This document shows positions 51,331 to 60,597 of a stretch of DNA of 64,000 nt, piece by piece (the first letter of the stretch is position 1; each line of letters starts with the position of its first letter). The position numbers and the translations under genes were made by a program. Origin of the DNA: JBAXTE01 sp037130365 (GTDB lineage: Bacteria > Bacteroidota > Bacteroidia > Bacteroidales > WCHB1-69); assembly GCA_037130365.1 (NCBI GenBank), contig JBAXTE010000017.1, positions 1-64,000 on the forward strand. Reading direction: 5' to 3'. The notes under the pieces are model-generated. The model was given only the letters and a program-made list of their open reading frames with translations, did not search any database and had not been told where the DNA came from.

Positions 51331-51436
51331 ATAAAATAATCACGATTTTTTTTATTAAAGTTGTTTTTTTTAAAATTCTTTTGCCAACACTTTCTTTTGA
51401 TGTTTGTTTATCTCTTAAAAACAGCTTTTAATTCAT

Positions 51437-52492
51437 ATGGAGAGAGAAAAAACAGCAAATATTCTATTCGATTGGTATAAAATTAATCAACGAGATTTGC
51501 CATGGAGAAAAACAAGAGATGCTTATTTGATTTGGGTTTCTGAAATTATATTGCAACAAACCAGAATTGAACAAGGAACACCCTATTATTTGAAATTTAT
51601 AAATCGGTTTCCTAATGTAGTAGATTTAGCAAATGCTTCTATTGAAGATGTTTTGTTAGTTTGGCAAGGATTAGGTTATTATTCTAGAGCTCGAAATATG
51701 CACTTTGCTGCAAATCAAGTTGTAAATACATTTGACTCCGTTTTTCCTACTTCATACCAAAATTTAATTCAACTAAAAGGAATTGGCAAGTACACTGCAG
51801 CCGCAATATCTTCGATTACTTCATCTGAAAAACACCCCACGGTGGATGGAAATGTAATTCGATTTATTTCCAGGCTATATGGTATTGAAGAATCTGTCGA
51901 CAAATTATCAACTATCAATAAAATTGAAAAAATTGCCTCAGAATTAATCGAAAATTATGACTCTGGTATACAAAATCAGGCGATGATGGAGTTTGGAGCT
52001 ATGGTTTGTGTCCCACGAAATCCAATTTGTAGTGACTGTATCTTTGTGTCATTTTGTAAAGCATTTGCGATGCAAAAACAATCCACTATTCCTATAAAAC
52101 AATTAAAAAATAAATCGATTAAGCGATACTTTAATTACTTGTATATCACCGATAAAAATCAAAGAATTTTAATTTATCAAAGGACAACACTCGATATTTG
52201 GCAAGGATTGTTTGAGTTACCGCTTATCGAAAAATTAAATTTATCACCCATAGAATTAAGTGCTTTTTTAGGGGTTGATGTATTAAGAATTGATTCAATT
52301 CCGATAATTAAACATCAACTCAGCCATCAGCAAATTCACACGATGGCTTGGTTGTTAGAATGTTCTCCTTCACAATTTGATAAAATTGCAATAAGCAACA
52401 ATTTTTTACCAATTAATAAAAATGATATTTCAAAATTTCCAATTTCAAAATTAACGGATATTGTTTTATCAACAATTTCAAAATTCCAGTGA
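51437..52492 (+). CDS. mutY: A/G-specific adenine DNA glycosylase
   Basis: A 351-residue base-excision repair enzyme that removes adenine opposite 8-oxoguanine. LPWRKTRDAYLIWVSEIILQQTR (N-terminal pieces LPWR and ILQQTR with the catalytic Glu before it), the HhH LKGIGKYTAAAISS (about 113-126), the catalytic Asp in VDGNVIRF, and the [4Fe-4S] cysteines CVPRNPICSDCIFVSFC (about 193-209) are present. The C-terminal 130 residues form the NUDIX-like 8-oxoG recognition domain. Typical length. Divergent from gatE. Confidence 0.96.
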   Translation: MEREKTANILFDWYKINQRDLPWRKTRDAYLIWVSEIILQQTRIEQGTPYYLKFINRFPNVVDLANASIEDVLLVWQGLGYYSRARNMHFAANQVVNTFDSVFPTSYQNLIQLKGIGKYTAAAISSITSSEKHPTVDGNVIRFISRLYGIEESVDKLSTINKIEKIASELIENYDSGIQNQAMMEFGAMVCVPRNPICSDCIFVSFCKAFAMQKQSTIPIKQLKNKSIKRYFNYLYITDKNQRILIYQRTTLDIWQGLFELPLIEKLNLSPIELSAFLGVDVLRIDSIPIIKHQLSHQQIHTMAWLLECSPSQFDKIAISNNFLPINKNDISKFPISKLTDIVLSTISKFQ

Positions 52493-52542
52493 CCAAACTT
52501 TTTGAATGGGATATAACTTCTAATAATTCCAATTTATATTAG

Positions 52543-52550
52543 TACTTTTG
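52543..52550 (+). promoter_or_regulatory. promoter -7 box of the glycosyltransferase gene
   Basis: TACTTTTG matches TAnnTTTG, 24 bases before ATG 52575. The longer frame would start with the TTG inside this box, which is why it is rejected. Confidence 0.55.
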
Positions 52551-52574
52551 TCATACAAATATAACGAATTTAAT

Positions 52575-53567
52575 ATGTTTTTCTCTGTTGTTATTCCCGT
52601 TTATAATCGGCCCGAAGAAGTTGATGAACTGCTTAGAAGTCTATGCGAACAAACGGCCACAAATTTTGAAGTTGTGATTGTAGAAGATGGTTCTACGATA
52701 CCTTGTAAATCGATCGTTGAAAAATATAGTTTACGACTCGCAACAAAATACTTTTCTAAAGAAAATACCGGTCCAGGAACAACTCGAAACTATGGAGCAG
52801 AAAGATCTAATGGTGATTATATTGTTTTTTTTGATTCCGACTGTATAATTCCACCAAATTATTTTCAATGTGTGAATGAGTTTCTTTCATTAAATTCTAT
52901 TGATGCTTTTGGTGGACCCGATAAAGCTCATCCTTCATTTTCTATCACACAGAAGGCAATAAATTATTCCATGACCAGCTTTTTTACTACTGGTGGTATT
53001 CGAGGTGGAAACGAGAAAATGGATAAGTTTTTTCCACGCAGTTTCAATATGGGGTTTTCACGAAAAGTTTTTGAAGTAACTGGTGGGTTTTCAACTATGC
53101 GTTTTGGTGAGGATATTGATATGAGTATCAGGATAATATCTAATAATTTTAAAACAGCACTCATTAAAAACGCTTTTGTGTATCATAAGCGCAGAACCGA
53201 CCTGAAAAAATTCTTTAAGCAAGTTTTTAATTCAGGAATGGCCAGAATTAATTTATATAAAAAACACCCTACGTCACTAAAGCTTGTTCATCTTCTGCCT
53301 TCAGCTTTTCTGGGCGGTACAATCTTATTGCTAATTCTTTCTGTTTTTTGTAGTCTTTGGTTTTTATTGCCATTAGCTATTTATATAATTGCAGTGTTTT
53401 TTGATAGTTTAATTAGAAATTTGAGTTTTGCAGTAGCACTACAATCAATTTTAGCATCGTTTGTTCAGCTTTTTGCTTATGGATCAGGCTTTATTACTGC
53501 ATTTTGGAAACGAATTATCCTTCGCAAACCTGAGGTTTCGGCTTTTGTTAAAACTTTTTACAAATAA
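52575..53567 (+). CDS. family 2 glycosyltransferase, membrane-anchored
   Basis: About 330 residues from ATG 52575 (MFFSVVIPVYNRPEEVDELL). GT-A fold with VVIPVYNRP at the start, VIVEDGST, NTGPGTTRNYGAE, the DxD metal site in FFDSDCIIPP (about 91-97) and GGFSTMRFGEDIDM (the ED of GT2 enzymes). Two or three C-terminal membrane segments (about 240-310). It probably adds a sugar to a lipid-linked or envelope glycan; donor and acceptor unknown. It stands between mutY and prfA, not with the polysaccharide operon. Confidence 0.9.
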   Translation: MFFSVVIPVYNRPEEVDELLRSLCEQTATNFEVVIVEDGSTIPCKSIVEKYSLRLATKYFSKENTGPGTTRNYGAERSNGDYIVFFDSDCIIPPNYFQCVNEFLSLNSIDAFGGPDKAHPSFSITQKAINYSMTSFFTTGGIRGGNEKMDKFFPRSFNMGFSRKVFEVTGGFSTMRFGEDIDMSIRIISNNFKTALIKNAFVYHKRRTDLKKFFKQVFNSGMARINLYKKHPTSLKLVHLLPSAFLGGTILLLILSVFCSLWFLLPLAIYIIAVFFDSLIRNLSFAVALQSILASFVQLFAYGSGFITAFWKRIILRKPEVSAFVKTFYK

Positions 53568-53596
53568 TATTTTTGTTTTTTCAAGTAATTCAACCG

Positions 53597-53627
53597 TTGA
53601 CGAATTGATTGAAAAGTAGTACCTTTG
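53597..53627 (+). promoter_or_regulatory. promoter of prfA
   Basis: TTGA (53597-53600) and TACCTTTG (53620-53627), 19 bases apart, are close to the Bacteroidota consensus, and the ATG is 21 bases downstream. Confidence 0.65.
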
Positions 53628-53648
53628 CACCCAAATTAGAATAATTCA

Positions 53649-54728
53649 ATGGAAAATTTAATCGACAAATTAGAAGTAGTATATCATCGTTGGATTGAAA
53701 TCGGAGAGCAAATTAATGAGCCCGAAATCATGAAAGACATGAAACGATATGTCAAACTTAACAAAGATTATAAAGATTTAGAGCCTATTATTGAAGCATA
53801 TAAAACGTATCGAATTCTTTTAGAAAATATAGATAATGCCAGAGAAGTATTAGCTACCGAAAAAGATGATGAGTTTAGAGAAATGGCTAGAGAAGAGCTT
53901 TCTACATCAATTGATCAAGTTGCAGTTTTAGAAGAAGACATTCGGTTAATGTTAATTCCATCTGATCCTCAAGACAGCAAAAATGCGGTAATTGAGCTTA
54001 GAGCAGGAACTGGTGGAGATGAAGCAAGTTTGTTCGCTGGAGATTTATACCGAATGTTTACTCGCTTCTGCGAACGTCAAAACTGGAAAATTGAAGTAGT
54101 GACTGTTACCGATGGCACTGTGGGTGGATATAAAGAGGTGATATTTAATGTTATAGGTGATAAGGCTTACGGAATATTAAAATATGAGTCTGGTGTTCAT
54201 AGAGTTCAAAGAGTTCCCCAAACCGAAACTCAAGGCCGTGTTCATACTTCTGCCGCAACCGTGGTTGTATTACCCGAAGCAGACGAATTTGATGTAGATA
54301 TTAAAATGTCTGATATTAGAAGGGATACGTATTGTTCTTCTGGGCCAGGAGGTCAATCTGTAAATACCACATACTCCGCAGTTCGTTTAACTCACATGCC
54401 CACAGGAATTGTTGTTGCCATTCAAGATGAGAAATCACAACTTAAAAATCATGATAAAGCAATGAAAATTCTTCGTACTAGAATTTTTGAATTAGAATAT
54501 CAAAAATATCTTGATGAAGTTTCTTCAAAACGTAAAACCATGGTGTGTTCTGGTGATCGCTCAGCTAAAGTCAGAACGTATAATTATCCTCAAAATCGGG
54601 TTACCGACCACCGTATAAATTATACAATGTACAATCTTACCAGTTATATGGATGGAGATATTTTAGATTTAATTGAGGCACTTCAGGTTGCTGAAAATGC
54701 TGAGCGACTAAAAGAAGCTGTGAGCTAG
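53649..54728 (+). CDS. prfA: peptide chain release factor 1
   Basis: A 359-residue factor that recognises UAA/UAG and triggers peptide release. The catalytic GGQ is at 234-236 (SSGPGGQSVNTTYSAVR). RVPQTETQGRVHTSAATV precedes it. The coiled-coil domain 1 (1-110) and the codon-recognition domain (115-225) are in order. Length is normal. The gene has a strong promoter; the VOC protein gene starts 27 bases after its stop. Confidence 0.97.
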   Translation: MENLIDKLEVVYHRWIEIGEQINEPEIMKDMKRYVKLNKDYKDLEPIIEAYKTYRILLENIDNAREVLATEKDDEFREMAREELSTSIDQVAVLEEDIRLMLIPSDPQDSKNAVIELRAGTGGDEASLFAGDLYRMFTRFCERQNWKIEVVTVTDGTVGGYKEVIFNVIGDKAYGILKYESGVHRVQRVPQTETQGRVHTSAATVVVLPEADEFDVDIKMSDIRRDTYCSSGPGGQSVNTTYSAVRLTHMPTGIVVAIQDEKSQLKNHDKAMKILRTRIFELEYQKYLDEVSSKRKTMVCSGDRSAKVRTYNYPQNRVTDHRINYTMYNLTSYMDGDILDLIEALQVAENAERLKEAVS

Positions 54729-54754
54729 ATCTTAGTATCGACAATACAGACACA

Positions 54755-55153
54755 ATGGTTAATCTTGATTACGAAATCATCTTATATGTTGAAAACCAAG
54801 AGATAAGTACTAGGTTTTATCAAAGCATTTTATGTCAAGAACCTTCGTTATGTGTTTTCGGTATGACTTCTTTTACCTTGTCCGACAATGTAAAACTTGG
54901 ATTAATGCCAAATAGTGGTATTTCAAAAATTATTACTCCTAAGATGCCTAATCCAAAGTTAGGTTTTGGAATTCCTCGATGCGAGCTATATATTAAAACA
55001 GAATTGGCTGAAGAGCGATTTAATAAAGCATTACAATTAGGAGCTAAACTTGTAGATTCTTTTTCAAATCGCGATTGGGGAGATTGTGTTGGTTACCTTT
55101 CCGATCCAGACGGTCATATAATAGCTTTTGCCAAAAAGCAGATTAACCAGTAA
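54755..55153 (+). CDS. VOC-superfamily (glyoxalase/bleomycin-resistance fold) protein
   Basis: A 132-residue protein with two beta-alpha-beta-beta-beta units; ILYVENQEISTRFYQSIL opens and YLSDPDGHIIAFAKK closes, with Asp/His/Glu-type ligands partly kept. Members include lyases, dioxygenases and binding proteins; the substrate cannot be read from sequence. It lies 27 bases behind prfA and may be co-transcribed. Confidence 0.87.
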   Translation: MVNLDYEIILYVENQEISTRFYQSILCQEPSLCVFGMTSFTLSDNVKLGLMPNSGISKIITPKMPNPKLGFGIPRCELYIKTELAEERFNKALQLGAKLVDSFSNRDWGDCVGYLSDPDGHIIAFAKKQINQ

Positions 55154-55211
55154 TTACTAAATTGTGATTAAATGATTAACATTTTTTAAATTTTCACCTT
55201 ATCATTTTTTG

Positions 55212-55219
55212 TAATTTTG
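55212..55219 (+). promoter_or_regulatory. promoter -7 box of the LytTR regulator gene
   Basis: TAATTTTG matches TAnnTTTG, 57 bases before the ATG at 55276. Confidence 0.4.
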
Positions 55220-55275
55220 CTTAAAATTAGAATTATATTATAATAAATTGATATTGAACTCATTAATAATACCAC

Positions 55276-56121
55276 ATGTTTAAATTTCTCAAAAGATCAT
55301 ATCCTTTCAATGATGATTTAAAACATAATACTAAAACAATTTTCATCATTAGTATTGCTGTCTTTGTTTTTTTAGTTTTATTTCAACCTCTAGGGCTTAA
55401 CCAACTTTCTTTCGAAGATAAAGCAATTTCACTTGCAGGGATAGTTATTGTTACATTTGTATCACTATCAATAAATCTTCTATTAGTACCATCGCTATTT
55501 TCAAAATTTTTAAATTCTGATGGATGGGTTATTTGGAAAGAAGTGTTGTGGAATGTTTGGATTTTATTTACTATTTCGGCTGGTTATGTTGGTTATTATA
55601 AGTTATTAGGTTTAGCTTTATTTGATGTTGGCGTTGGCACTGTGGTTAAAATACCTCTCCTAGGAATTGTGCCTATAACCTTTTTAATTTCTGCAAATCA
55701 AGCACGGTTAAGAAAGTTTTATAAAAAGAATGCCCTCTCTCTAAATCAACGAATTGAGGAAAAACATTCGTTACCAAATATTACCGTTGTATTTGAATCA
55801 GAATACCAAAAAGATTCATTAACAGTAAAAATCACTCAACTCTTGAATGTTAGTTCAGCAGGGAATTACATTGAGGTGTTTTGGCTCGATGACGAAAATG
55901 TTTTAAAGAAACAAATGGTTAGAACAAGCTTGTTAAAAGCCGAAAAACTACTAGCCAAATATGCATTCATTTTTAAATGTCATAGATCTCATTTAATTAA
56001 TATCAACTTTATTGATAAAGTAGAGGGAAATTATCAAGGGTATCGTGTTTTTATGCATAATTCAGTTTTGCCTATCCCTATTTCGCGAAATTATATCGAT
56101 AAATTTCAAGAAATTATTTAA
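55276..56121 (+). CDS. membrane-bound LytTR-type transcription regulator
   Basis: A 281-residue protein with four membrane segments (about 24-42, 52-78, 88-113, 120-137), a short helical linker and a C-terminal LytTR DNA-binding domain (about 185-281): SAGNYIEVFW, VRTSLLKAEKLL, FKCHRSHLININ. There is no receiver domain and no kinase gene beside it, so it looks like a one-component regulator signalling from the membrane. A similar arrangement is frequent in Bacteroidota. Target genes unknown; it is followed by nitronate monooxygenase after 145 bases. Confidence 0.9.
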   Translation: MFKFLKRSYPFNDDLKHNTKTIFIISIAVFVFLVLFQPLGLNQLSFEDKAISLAGIVIVTFVSLSINLLLVPSLFSKFLNSDGWVIWKEVLWNVWILFTISAGYVGYYKLLGLALFDVGVGTVVKIPLLGIVPITFLISANQARLRKFYKKNALSLNQRIEEKHSLPNITVVFESEYQKDSLTVKITQLLNVSSAGNYIEVFWLDDENVLKKQMVRTSLLKAEKLLAKYAFIFKCHRSHLININFIDKVEGNYQGYRVFMHNSVLPIPISRNYIDKFQEII

Positions 56122-56266
56122 AAAACCCTCTGCATTTAGTCCCTAAAATATTTTTTTCAACCCTAAAATCGACCAAAAATCTCACTTTTACTGAATTTTG
56201 GCACTAATTCCAAAACCACTTTTACAATATCACTAACTTCGCCAAAAATTATAAATTTCGAATTTC

Positions 56267-57355
56267 ATGAATGGATTTAACATCGGAGATTTACACGTTG
56301 ATTTGCCAATTATTCAAGGCGGAATGGGTGTGTGTATTTCTCTTTCAGGATTAGCATCAGCCGTTGCAAATCAAGGAGGAATTGGCGTAATTTCAGCTGT
56401 TGGTATAGGAATGACTGAACCAAATTATCGAAAAAATTTCAGACAATCAAACAAAATAGCGCTTCAAAAACAAATAAGACGAGCTAAATCACTTTCAACA
56501 GGAATAATCGGAGTCAATATAATGATGGCCGTGTCCGATTTCGATGATTTGTTTGAAATTGCGGTACAAGAAAAAATTGATTTGATTATTCTTGGTGCTG
56601 GATTGTTTTTAAAGCTTCCAGAAAATGTAACTTTTGATATGATTGATCAGGCTGGAACTAAAATTGTTCCGAAGGTATCGTCTGCAAAAGCTGCTCGTTT
56701 GATTTTTGATTATTGGCTGTCTCATTATGGTCGAACTCCTGATGCCGTTGTTGTTGAAGGTCCTCTAGCTGGTGGTCATTTAGGTTTTAAAGCATCTGAA
56801 CTTACCAATCCTAACTTCTCAATAGAAAAATTAATTATTGACACAGTTGCCGAAATTAGCAAGTTCGAACAACTCACAGGTAAAGAAATTCCTGTTATTG
56901 CTGGTGGTGGAATTTATACCGGAGCCGAAATGTACAATATTATGCAGTTAGGAGCCAAAGCCGTAAAAATGGGTTCACGCTTTGTAACTACTCATGAATG
57001 TGATGCTTCAATTGATTTTAAAAACATGTACATTAACGCCACAGAAAACGATACGCTTATTATTCAAAGTCCTGTCGGATTGCCTGGTAGAGTAATCAGA
57101 AGTGCTTTTGTTGACGAAATTATGGCCGGTTCAACAAAACCAATTACTTGTCCATGGAAATGCCTAAAAACATGCGATTTTAAAAAAGTTCCATATTGTA
57201 TTGCTGAAGCCCTTTTTAATGCTGCCCAAGGAAATCTTGATCAAGGTTTTGCATTCTCAGGTGCTAAAGGTCCCTTAGCTACAAAAATAATTTCTGTTGA
57301 AGAAACGATTAATGCAATAAAGTCAGAGTATGAATTAGCTGAAAATAGCAAATAA
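56267..57355 (+). CDS. nitronate monooxygenase (2-nitropropane dioxygenase family)
   Basis: A 362-residue FMN-dependent TIM-barrel enzyme that oxidises nitroalkane anions such as propionate 3-nitronate. PIIQGGMGVCISLSGLASAVANQGG (start pieces IQGGMGV, NQGGIG), IGVNIMMA, VVEGPLAGGHLGF (His about 172), VIAGGGIYTGAEM and GAKAVKMGSRFVTTHE match the family. It is close to FabK enoyl reductases; the GGHLG histidine and overall length favour nitronate monooxygenase. Monocistronic. Confidence 0.88.
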   Translation: MNGFNIGDLHVDLPIIQGGMGVCISLSGLASAVANQGGIGVISAVGIGMTEPNYRKNFRQSNKIALQKQIRRAKSLSTGIIGVNIMMAVSDFDDLFEIAVQEKIDLIILGAGLFLKLPENVTFDMIDQAGTKIVPKVSSAKAARLIFDYWLSHYGRTPDAVVVEGPLAGGHLGFKASELTNPNFSIEKLIIDTVAEISKFEQLTGKEIPVIAGGGIYTGAEMYNIMQLGAKAVKMGSRFVTTHECDASIDFKNMYINATENDTLIIQSPVGLPGRVIRSAFVDEIMAGSTKPITCPWKCLKTCDFKKVPYCIAEALFNAAQGNLDQGFAFSGAKGPLATKIISVEETINAIKSEYELAENSK

Positions 57356-57442
57356 AAGATAATCAGATAGTTCTATTGTATTTCGATTCAACCCCAATTT
57401 TCAATTATTGTATTGGTTAGATTACGCTAATCATAAATCAGC

Positions 57443-57450
57443 TATCTTTG
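57443..57450 (+). promoter_or_regulatory. promoter -7 box of the DUF3109 gene
   Basis: TATCTTTG matches TAnnTTTG. The upstream TTG start of the longer frame lies inside it, so translation begins at ATG 57466. Confidence 0.55.
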
Positions 57451-57465
57451 CAAAAAGATATTATT

Positions 57466-58032
57466 ATGATTGTAATTGATGATACCATAATTAGTGAAGA
57501 TTTATTAAAAGTTCGTTTTGCTTGCGATTTATCCAAATGTTTTGGAGCTTGTTGTGTGGAAGGCGATGCAGGTGCCCCACTCGATGAAGAAGAAATAGGA
57601 ATTATCGAAGATGTTTTAGATAAAGTTAAGCCATACATGACTCCAGAAGGAATTCAAGTTGTGGAGAATCAAGGAGTTTTTGACTATGATGAAACTGGAA
57701 ATTTTGTCACTTCACTTGTTAATGATCGTGATTGTGTTTTTATCTATTTTGATGGGAATGTTGCTAAGTGTGCAATTGAAAAGGCCTACTTAGACAAAAA
57801 AATAAAATATCAAAAACCAATTTCTTGTCATCTTTATCCTGTCAGAATTACTGAATATCCAGATTATGATGCGGTAAATTATCATAAATGGGAAATATGT
57901 GACTCTGCATGCAAAAATGGGCAACGACTTCAGCTACCGTTATATAAATGTCTTGAAATCCCCCTTACACGTGCTTATGGACGAGATTGGTTTAAAAAAC
58001 TAGAATTATATGCCCATGAAAACTCTAAATAA
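57466..58032 (+). CDS. DUF3109 family cysteine-rich protein
   Basis: About 188 residues from ATG 57466 (MIVIDDTIISEDLL). Eight or so conserved cysteines: CDLSKCFGACCVEGD (about 20-34), DRDCVF, AKCAIEKA, ISCHLYPVRI, WEICDSACKNGQ and YKCLEIPL, a pattern known from DUF3109 and related to YkgJ-type zinc/iron-cluster proteins. Function not established. Its 3' end overlaps the next gene by 17 bases, so the two are translationally linked. Confidence 0.87.
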   Translation: MIVIDDTIISEDLLKVRFACDLSKCFGACCVEGDAGAPLDEEEIGIIEDVLDKVKPYMTPEGIQVVENQGVFDYDETGNFVTSLVNDRDCVFIYFDGNVAKCAIEKAYLDKKIKYQKPISCHLYPVRITEYPDYDAVNYHKWEICDSACKNGQRLQLPLYKCLEIPLTRAYGRDWFKKLELYAHENSK

Positions 58033-60289
58033 ATATATCATCCTGCTTTTAATTACCGTTTGCTATTCATTTATTGCTACAGCACAATATTATGATTTTG
58101 GATTTAAGAGAAGTGATAGCATCATTGTTATGAAACAAAGTGGACTACAATATTCTAATCCATGGATTGGAGGACTGAATAATTGCCAGTTTTTTGAAAT
58201 TGATTTAGATTTAAATGGAGATAAAGATTTAATTGTTTTTGATAAACATGGCAATAAAATTATTCCTTTTTTAAAATTTAATAATTGTGGTTTTCAAGCT
58301 TTTGTTTTTGCTCCAGAATATCGAGATGTATTGCCAAATTTTACGAGTTGGGTAAATAGTGCAGACTATGATTTAGACGACAAAAATGATATTTTTACCT
58401 CCACATTGGGTGGAATAAAAGTGTATAAAAACATAAGTGAAGAAACCTTTTTGCTTAAAGAAGTAAAACCAAGATTGACTACAGATTTTGGTTCAGGTGC
58501 ACCCATAAACTTATTTGCTAATGAAGCAGATTACCCTGGATTTGCAGATATTAATGGAGATGGCGCTCTTGATATTGTGAATTTTTGGGCACTCGGAAAA
58601 TATGTTGAATACCATGAAAATACAGGCGTGAAGTTGTATTTTTCAAACGATAGTTTAACTTATAGGGTAAACACAAGTTGTTGGGGACACTTTGAGGAAA
58701 ATGAAAGTTCAAACGTTCTTCAGCTAAATAGTAATTGTAGTAGTAAAGACATTGTTCCTTTAAATCAACGTCATAGTGGATCCACAATGCTTCTTCTTGA
58801 TTTGAATGGCGATGGCATCAAAGATATTGTTATTGGGGATGTTGATTATCCACATTTAATTAGCTTAATTAATGGTGGTACTGCGGATACTGCAAATATG
58901 ATTGCCCAAGATACGTTATTTCCAAATCCTACAAATCCGGTTAGATTGTATTCTATGCCTGCAGCAGCTTCTATTGATGTGGATTTTGATAATATTCCAG
59001 ATTTATTAGTTTCACCTTTTGATCCTTCAAGAGATAAGTCAGAAAATCAAAAAAGTATCTGGTTGTATAAAAATATTGGAACTCGAGCAAATCCATCTTA
59101 TAGTTTTGTAAAATCAAATTTTTTACAAGATCAAATGATTGATTTGGGAAGTGGTGCTTATCCAACATTCGTTGATGTTGATGGAAACGGCTTACTTGAT
59201 TTAGTGGTTGGAAATTGGGGTACTTATGATTCTTCAAACTACATTGGTTCGTTTCTTCACTCTTATTATAGTTCCTTTATTACTCTTTTTTTGAACATTG
59301 GAACAGCCAGTAATCCTCAATTTCAGCAGGTTGAATCTAATTGGGGACAGCTTAGATTGCTGAACAGAAAAGGCTTTTTCCCCACACTCGGAGATATCGA
59401 TGGGGATGGTGATATGGATATGATTGTAGGTGATGAAACTGGCAAATTAATTTTTTTAGAAAATCAAGCTGGCGCAAATCTTCTTCCAGTTTTTTCTACA
59501 CCGATTCTTAATTATCAAAACATTTCTGTAAATTCATTTAGCGCTCCACAACTCTTTGATATCAACAAAGATGGAAAATTAGATTTAATTATTGGGGATA
59601 GCCTTGGAAAACTTCACTATTATAGAAACTCAGGAACATCAACAAACCCTTCTTTTACATTGGTAACCGACACATTAGGTGGTGTTAATGTCAGAAACTC
59701 CTCCGTTTCATATTATGGATATAGCACCCCTTGCTTCTTTGTCAAAAACGATACAACCTATTTAAGTGTAGGCAGTGAAAGTGGCTTTATATTTACCTAC
59801 AAAAACATTGATAATAACTTAAATGGATCTTTTCAACTTATTGATGATTCAACTTATTTTGTTCGTAACAATAATCCCGTTTCAATTTATGAAGGTGTTA
59901 GAAGTGGAGTTTCAATAGCTGATTTAAATAATGATAACTACCCAGATCTTGTATTAGGAAATTTTTCTGGTGGATTAACCTATTACCAAGGAACTGCTAA
60001 ACCATCAATAAATATTCATGTTAACGAAATCTCAGCAACACAAGCACCTCAAATTGTTATTGTTCCAAATCCTGCGACGGATTTTATTCGTGTATTATTC
60101 AAAAATAATGATTCATCTGAACCCATATATAATGTTTCGGTCTATAATTGTTTTATGAAGTTAGTATTATCCATTCAATCATCACAGGACAACAAAATTA
60201 ATATTTCAGCATTAGATCCGGGTGTGTATTTTTTGCAAATCACGACAATGAACCAAAGCACTCATTTAGCAAAATTAATCAAATATTAA
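58016..60289 (+). CDS. secreted FG-GAP/VCBS repeat protein with T9SS sorting domain
   Basis: About 757 residues. ATG 58016 (MKTLNKYIILLLI, signal peptide to TAQ) is preferred over the ATG two codons upstream. The body (about 40-660) is a set of FG-GAP/VCBS-type blades, each with calcium-loop signatures DLNGDKDL, DINGDGALDI, DLNGDGIKDI, DVDGNGLLDL, DIDGDGDMDM, DINKDGKLDL and DLNNDNYPDL, giving a beta-propeller. The last 80 residues form a T9SS type A domain (IVPNPATDFI ... GVYFLQI). A surface-exposed, probably adhesive or binding protein; partner unknown. Confidence 0.92.
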   Translation: MKTLNKYIILLLITVCYSFIATAQYYDFGFKRSDSIIVMKQSGLQYSNPWIGGLNNCQFFEIDLDLNGDKDLIVFDKHGNKIIPFLKFNNCGFQAFVFAPEYRDVLPNFTSWVNSADYDLDDKNDIFTSTLGGIKVYKNISEETFLLKEVKPRLTTDFGSGAPINLFANEADYPGFADINGDGALDIVNFWALGKYVEYHENTGVKLYFSNDSLTYRVNTSCWGHFEENESSNVLQLNSNCSSKDIVPLNQRHSGSTMLLLDLNGDGIKDIVIGDVDYPHLISLINGGTADTANMIAQDTLFPNPTNPVRLYSMPAAASIDVDFDNIPDLLVSPFDPSRDKSENQKSIWLYKNIGTRANPSYSFVKSNFLQDQMIDLGSGAYPTFVDVDGNGLLDLVVGNWGTYDSSNYIGSFLHSYYSSFITLFLNIGTASNPQFQQVESNWGQLRLLNRKGFFPTLGDIDGDGDMDMIVGDETGKLIFLENQAGANLLPVFSTPILNYQNISVNSFSAPQLFDINKDGKLDLIIGDSLGKLHYYRNSGTSTNPSFTLVTDTLGGVNVRNSSVSYYGYSTPCFFVKNDTTYLSVGSESGFIFTYKNIDNNLNGSFQLIDDSTYFVRNNNPVSIYEGVRSGVSIADLNNDNYPDLVLGNFSGGLTYYQGTAKPSINIHVNEISATQAPQIVIVPNPATDFIRVLFKNNDSSEPIYNVSVYNCFMKLVLSIQSSQDNKINISALDPGVYFLQITTMNQSTHLAKLIKY

Positions 60290-60410
60290 TATTGATAAAA
60301 GAACCTTTTATATATCATTGATTTCCTTTTTGTTGAGGTCGATAAATTATTTCTAAGAAAGATATGTCTTAAATTGATGTTAAAAAACTGATTTTCTAAT
60401 GAAATTAGTT

Positions 60411-60558
60411 TAATTTTGCACTCATTAATACACCCCCAGTGTAATAATAACCCTAAACGTTCTTTTAACTTGATGTCTATCACCCTATAACCCATTTTCA
60501 AATTATAGATAGACATCTTCCCCTAAAAAAGGTTGCAACTCCCGTTGCAACCTTTTTT
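60411..60558 (+). ncRNA. putative small structured RNA with promoter and terminator
   Basis: The -7 box TAATTTTG (60411-60418) is followed by about 135 bases with no ORF and three hairpins: ACACccccaGTGT-like (60430-60442), a two-part stem GATGTCTAT...ATAGACATC (60472-60480 with 60509-60517) enclosing CTATAA...TTATAG, and a terminator at 60525-60558. It might instead be the leader or trailer of a neighbouring gene, but the next plus-strand gene is not present and the next gene is convergent. The family is not recognised. Confidence 0.45.
60525..60558. terminator. bidirectional terminator between the FG-GAP gene and galE
   Basis: GGTTGCAAC, a four-base loop TCCC and GTTGCAACC form a perfect 9-bp stem with six A before and six T after, so it can stop transcription from both sides. 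Confidence 0.92.
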
Positions 60559-60597
60559 GGTTTATTATAAAATAAAAAAGACATTGGAGTAATCTTA

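Noticed and set aside
52548..52574. TTG start of the glycosyltransferase
   Set aside because: The TTG is part of the promoter box TACTTTTG; ATG 52575 begins directly with the conserved VVIPVYN strand.
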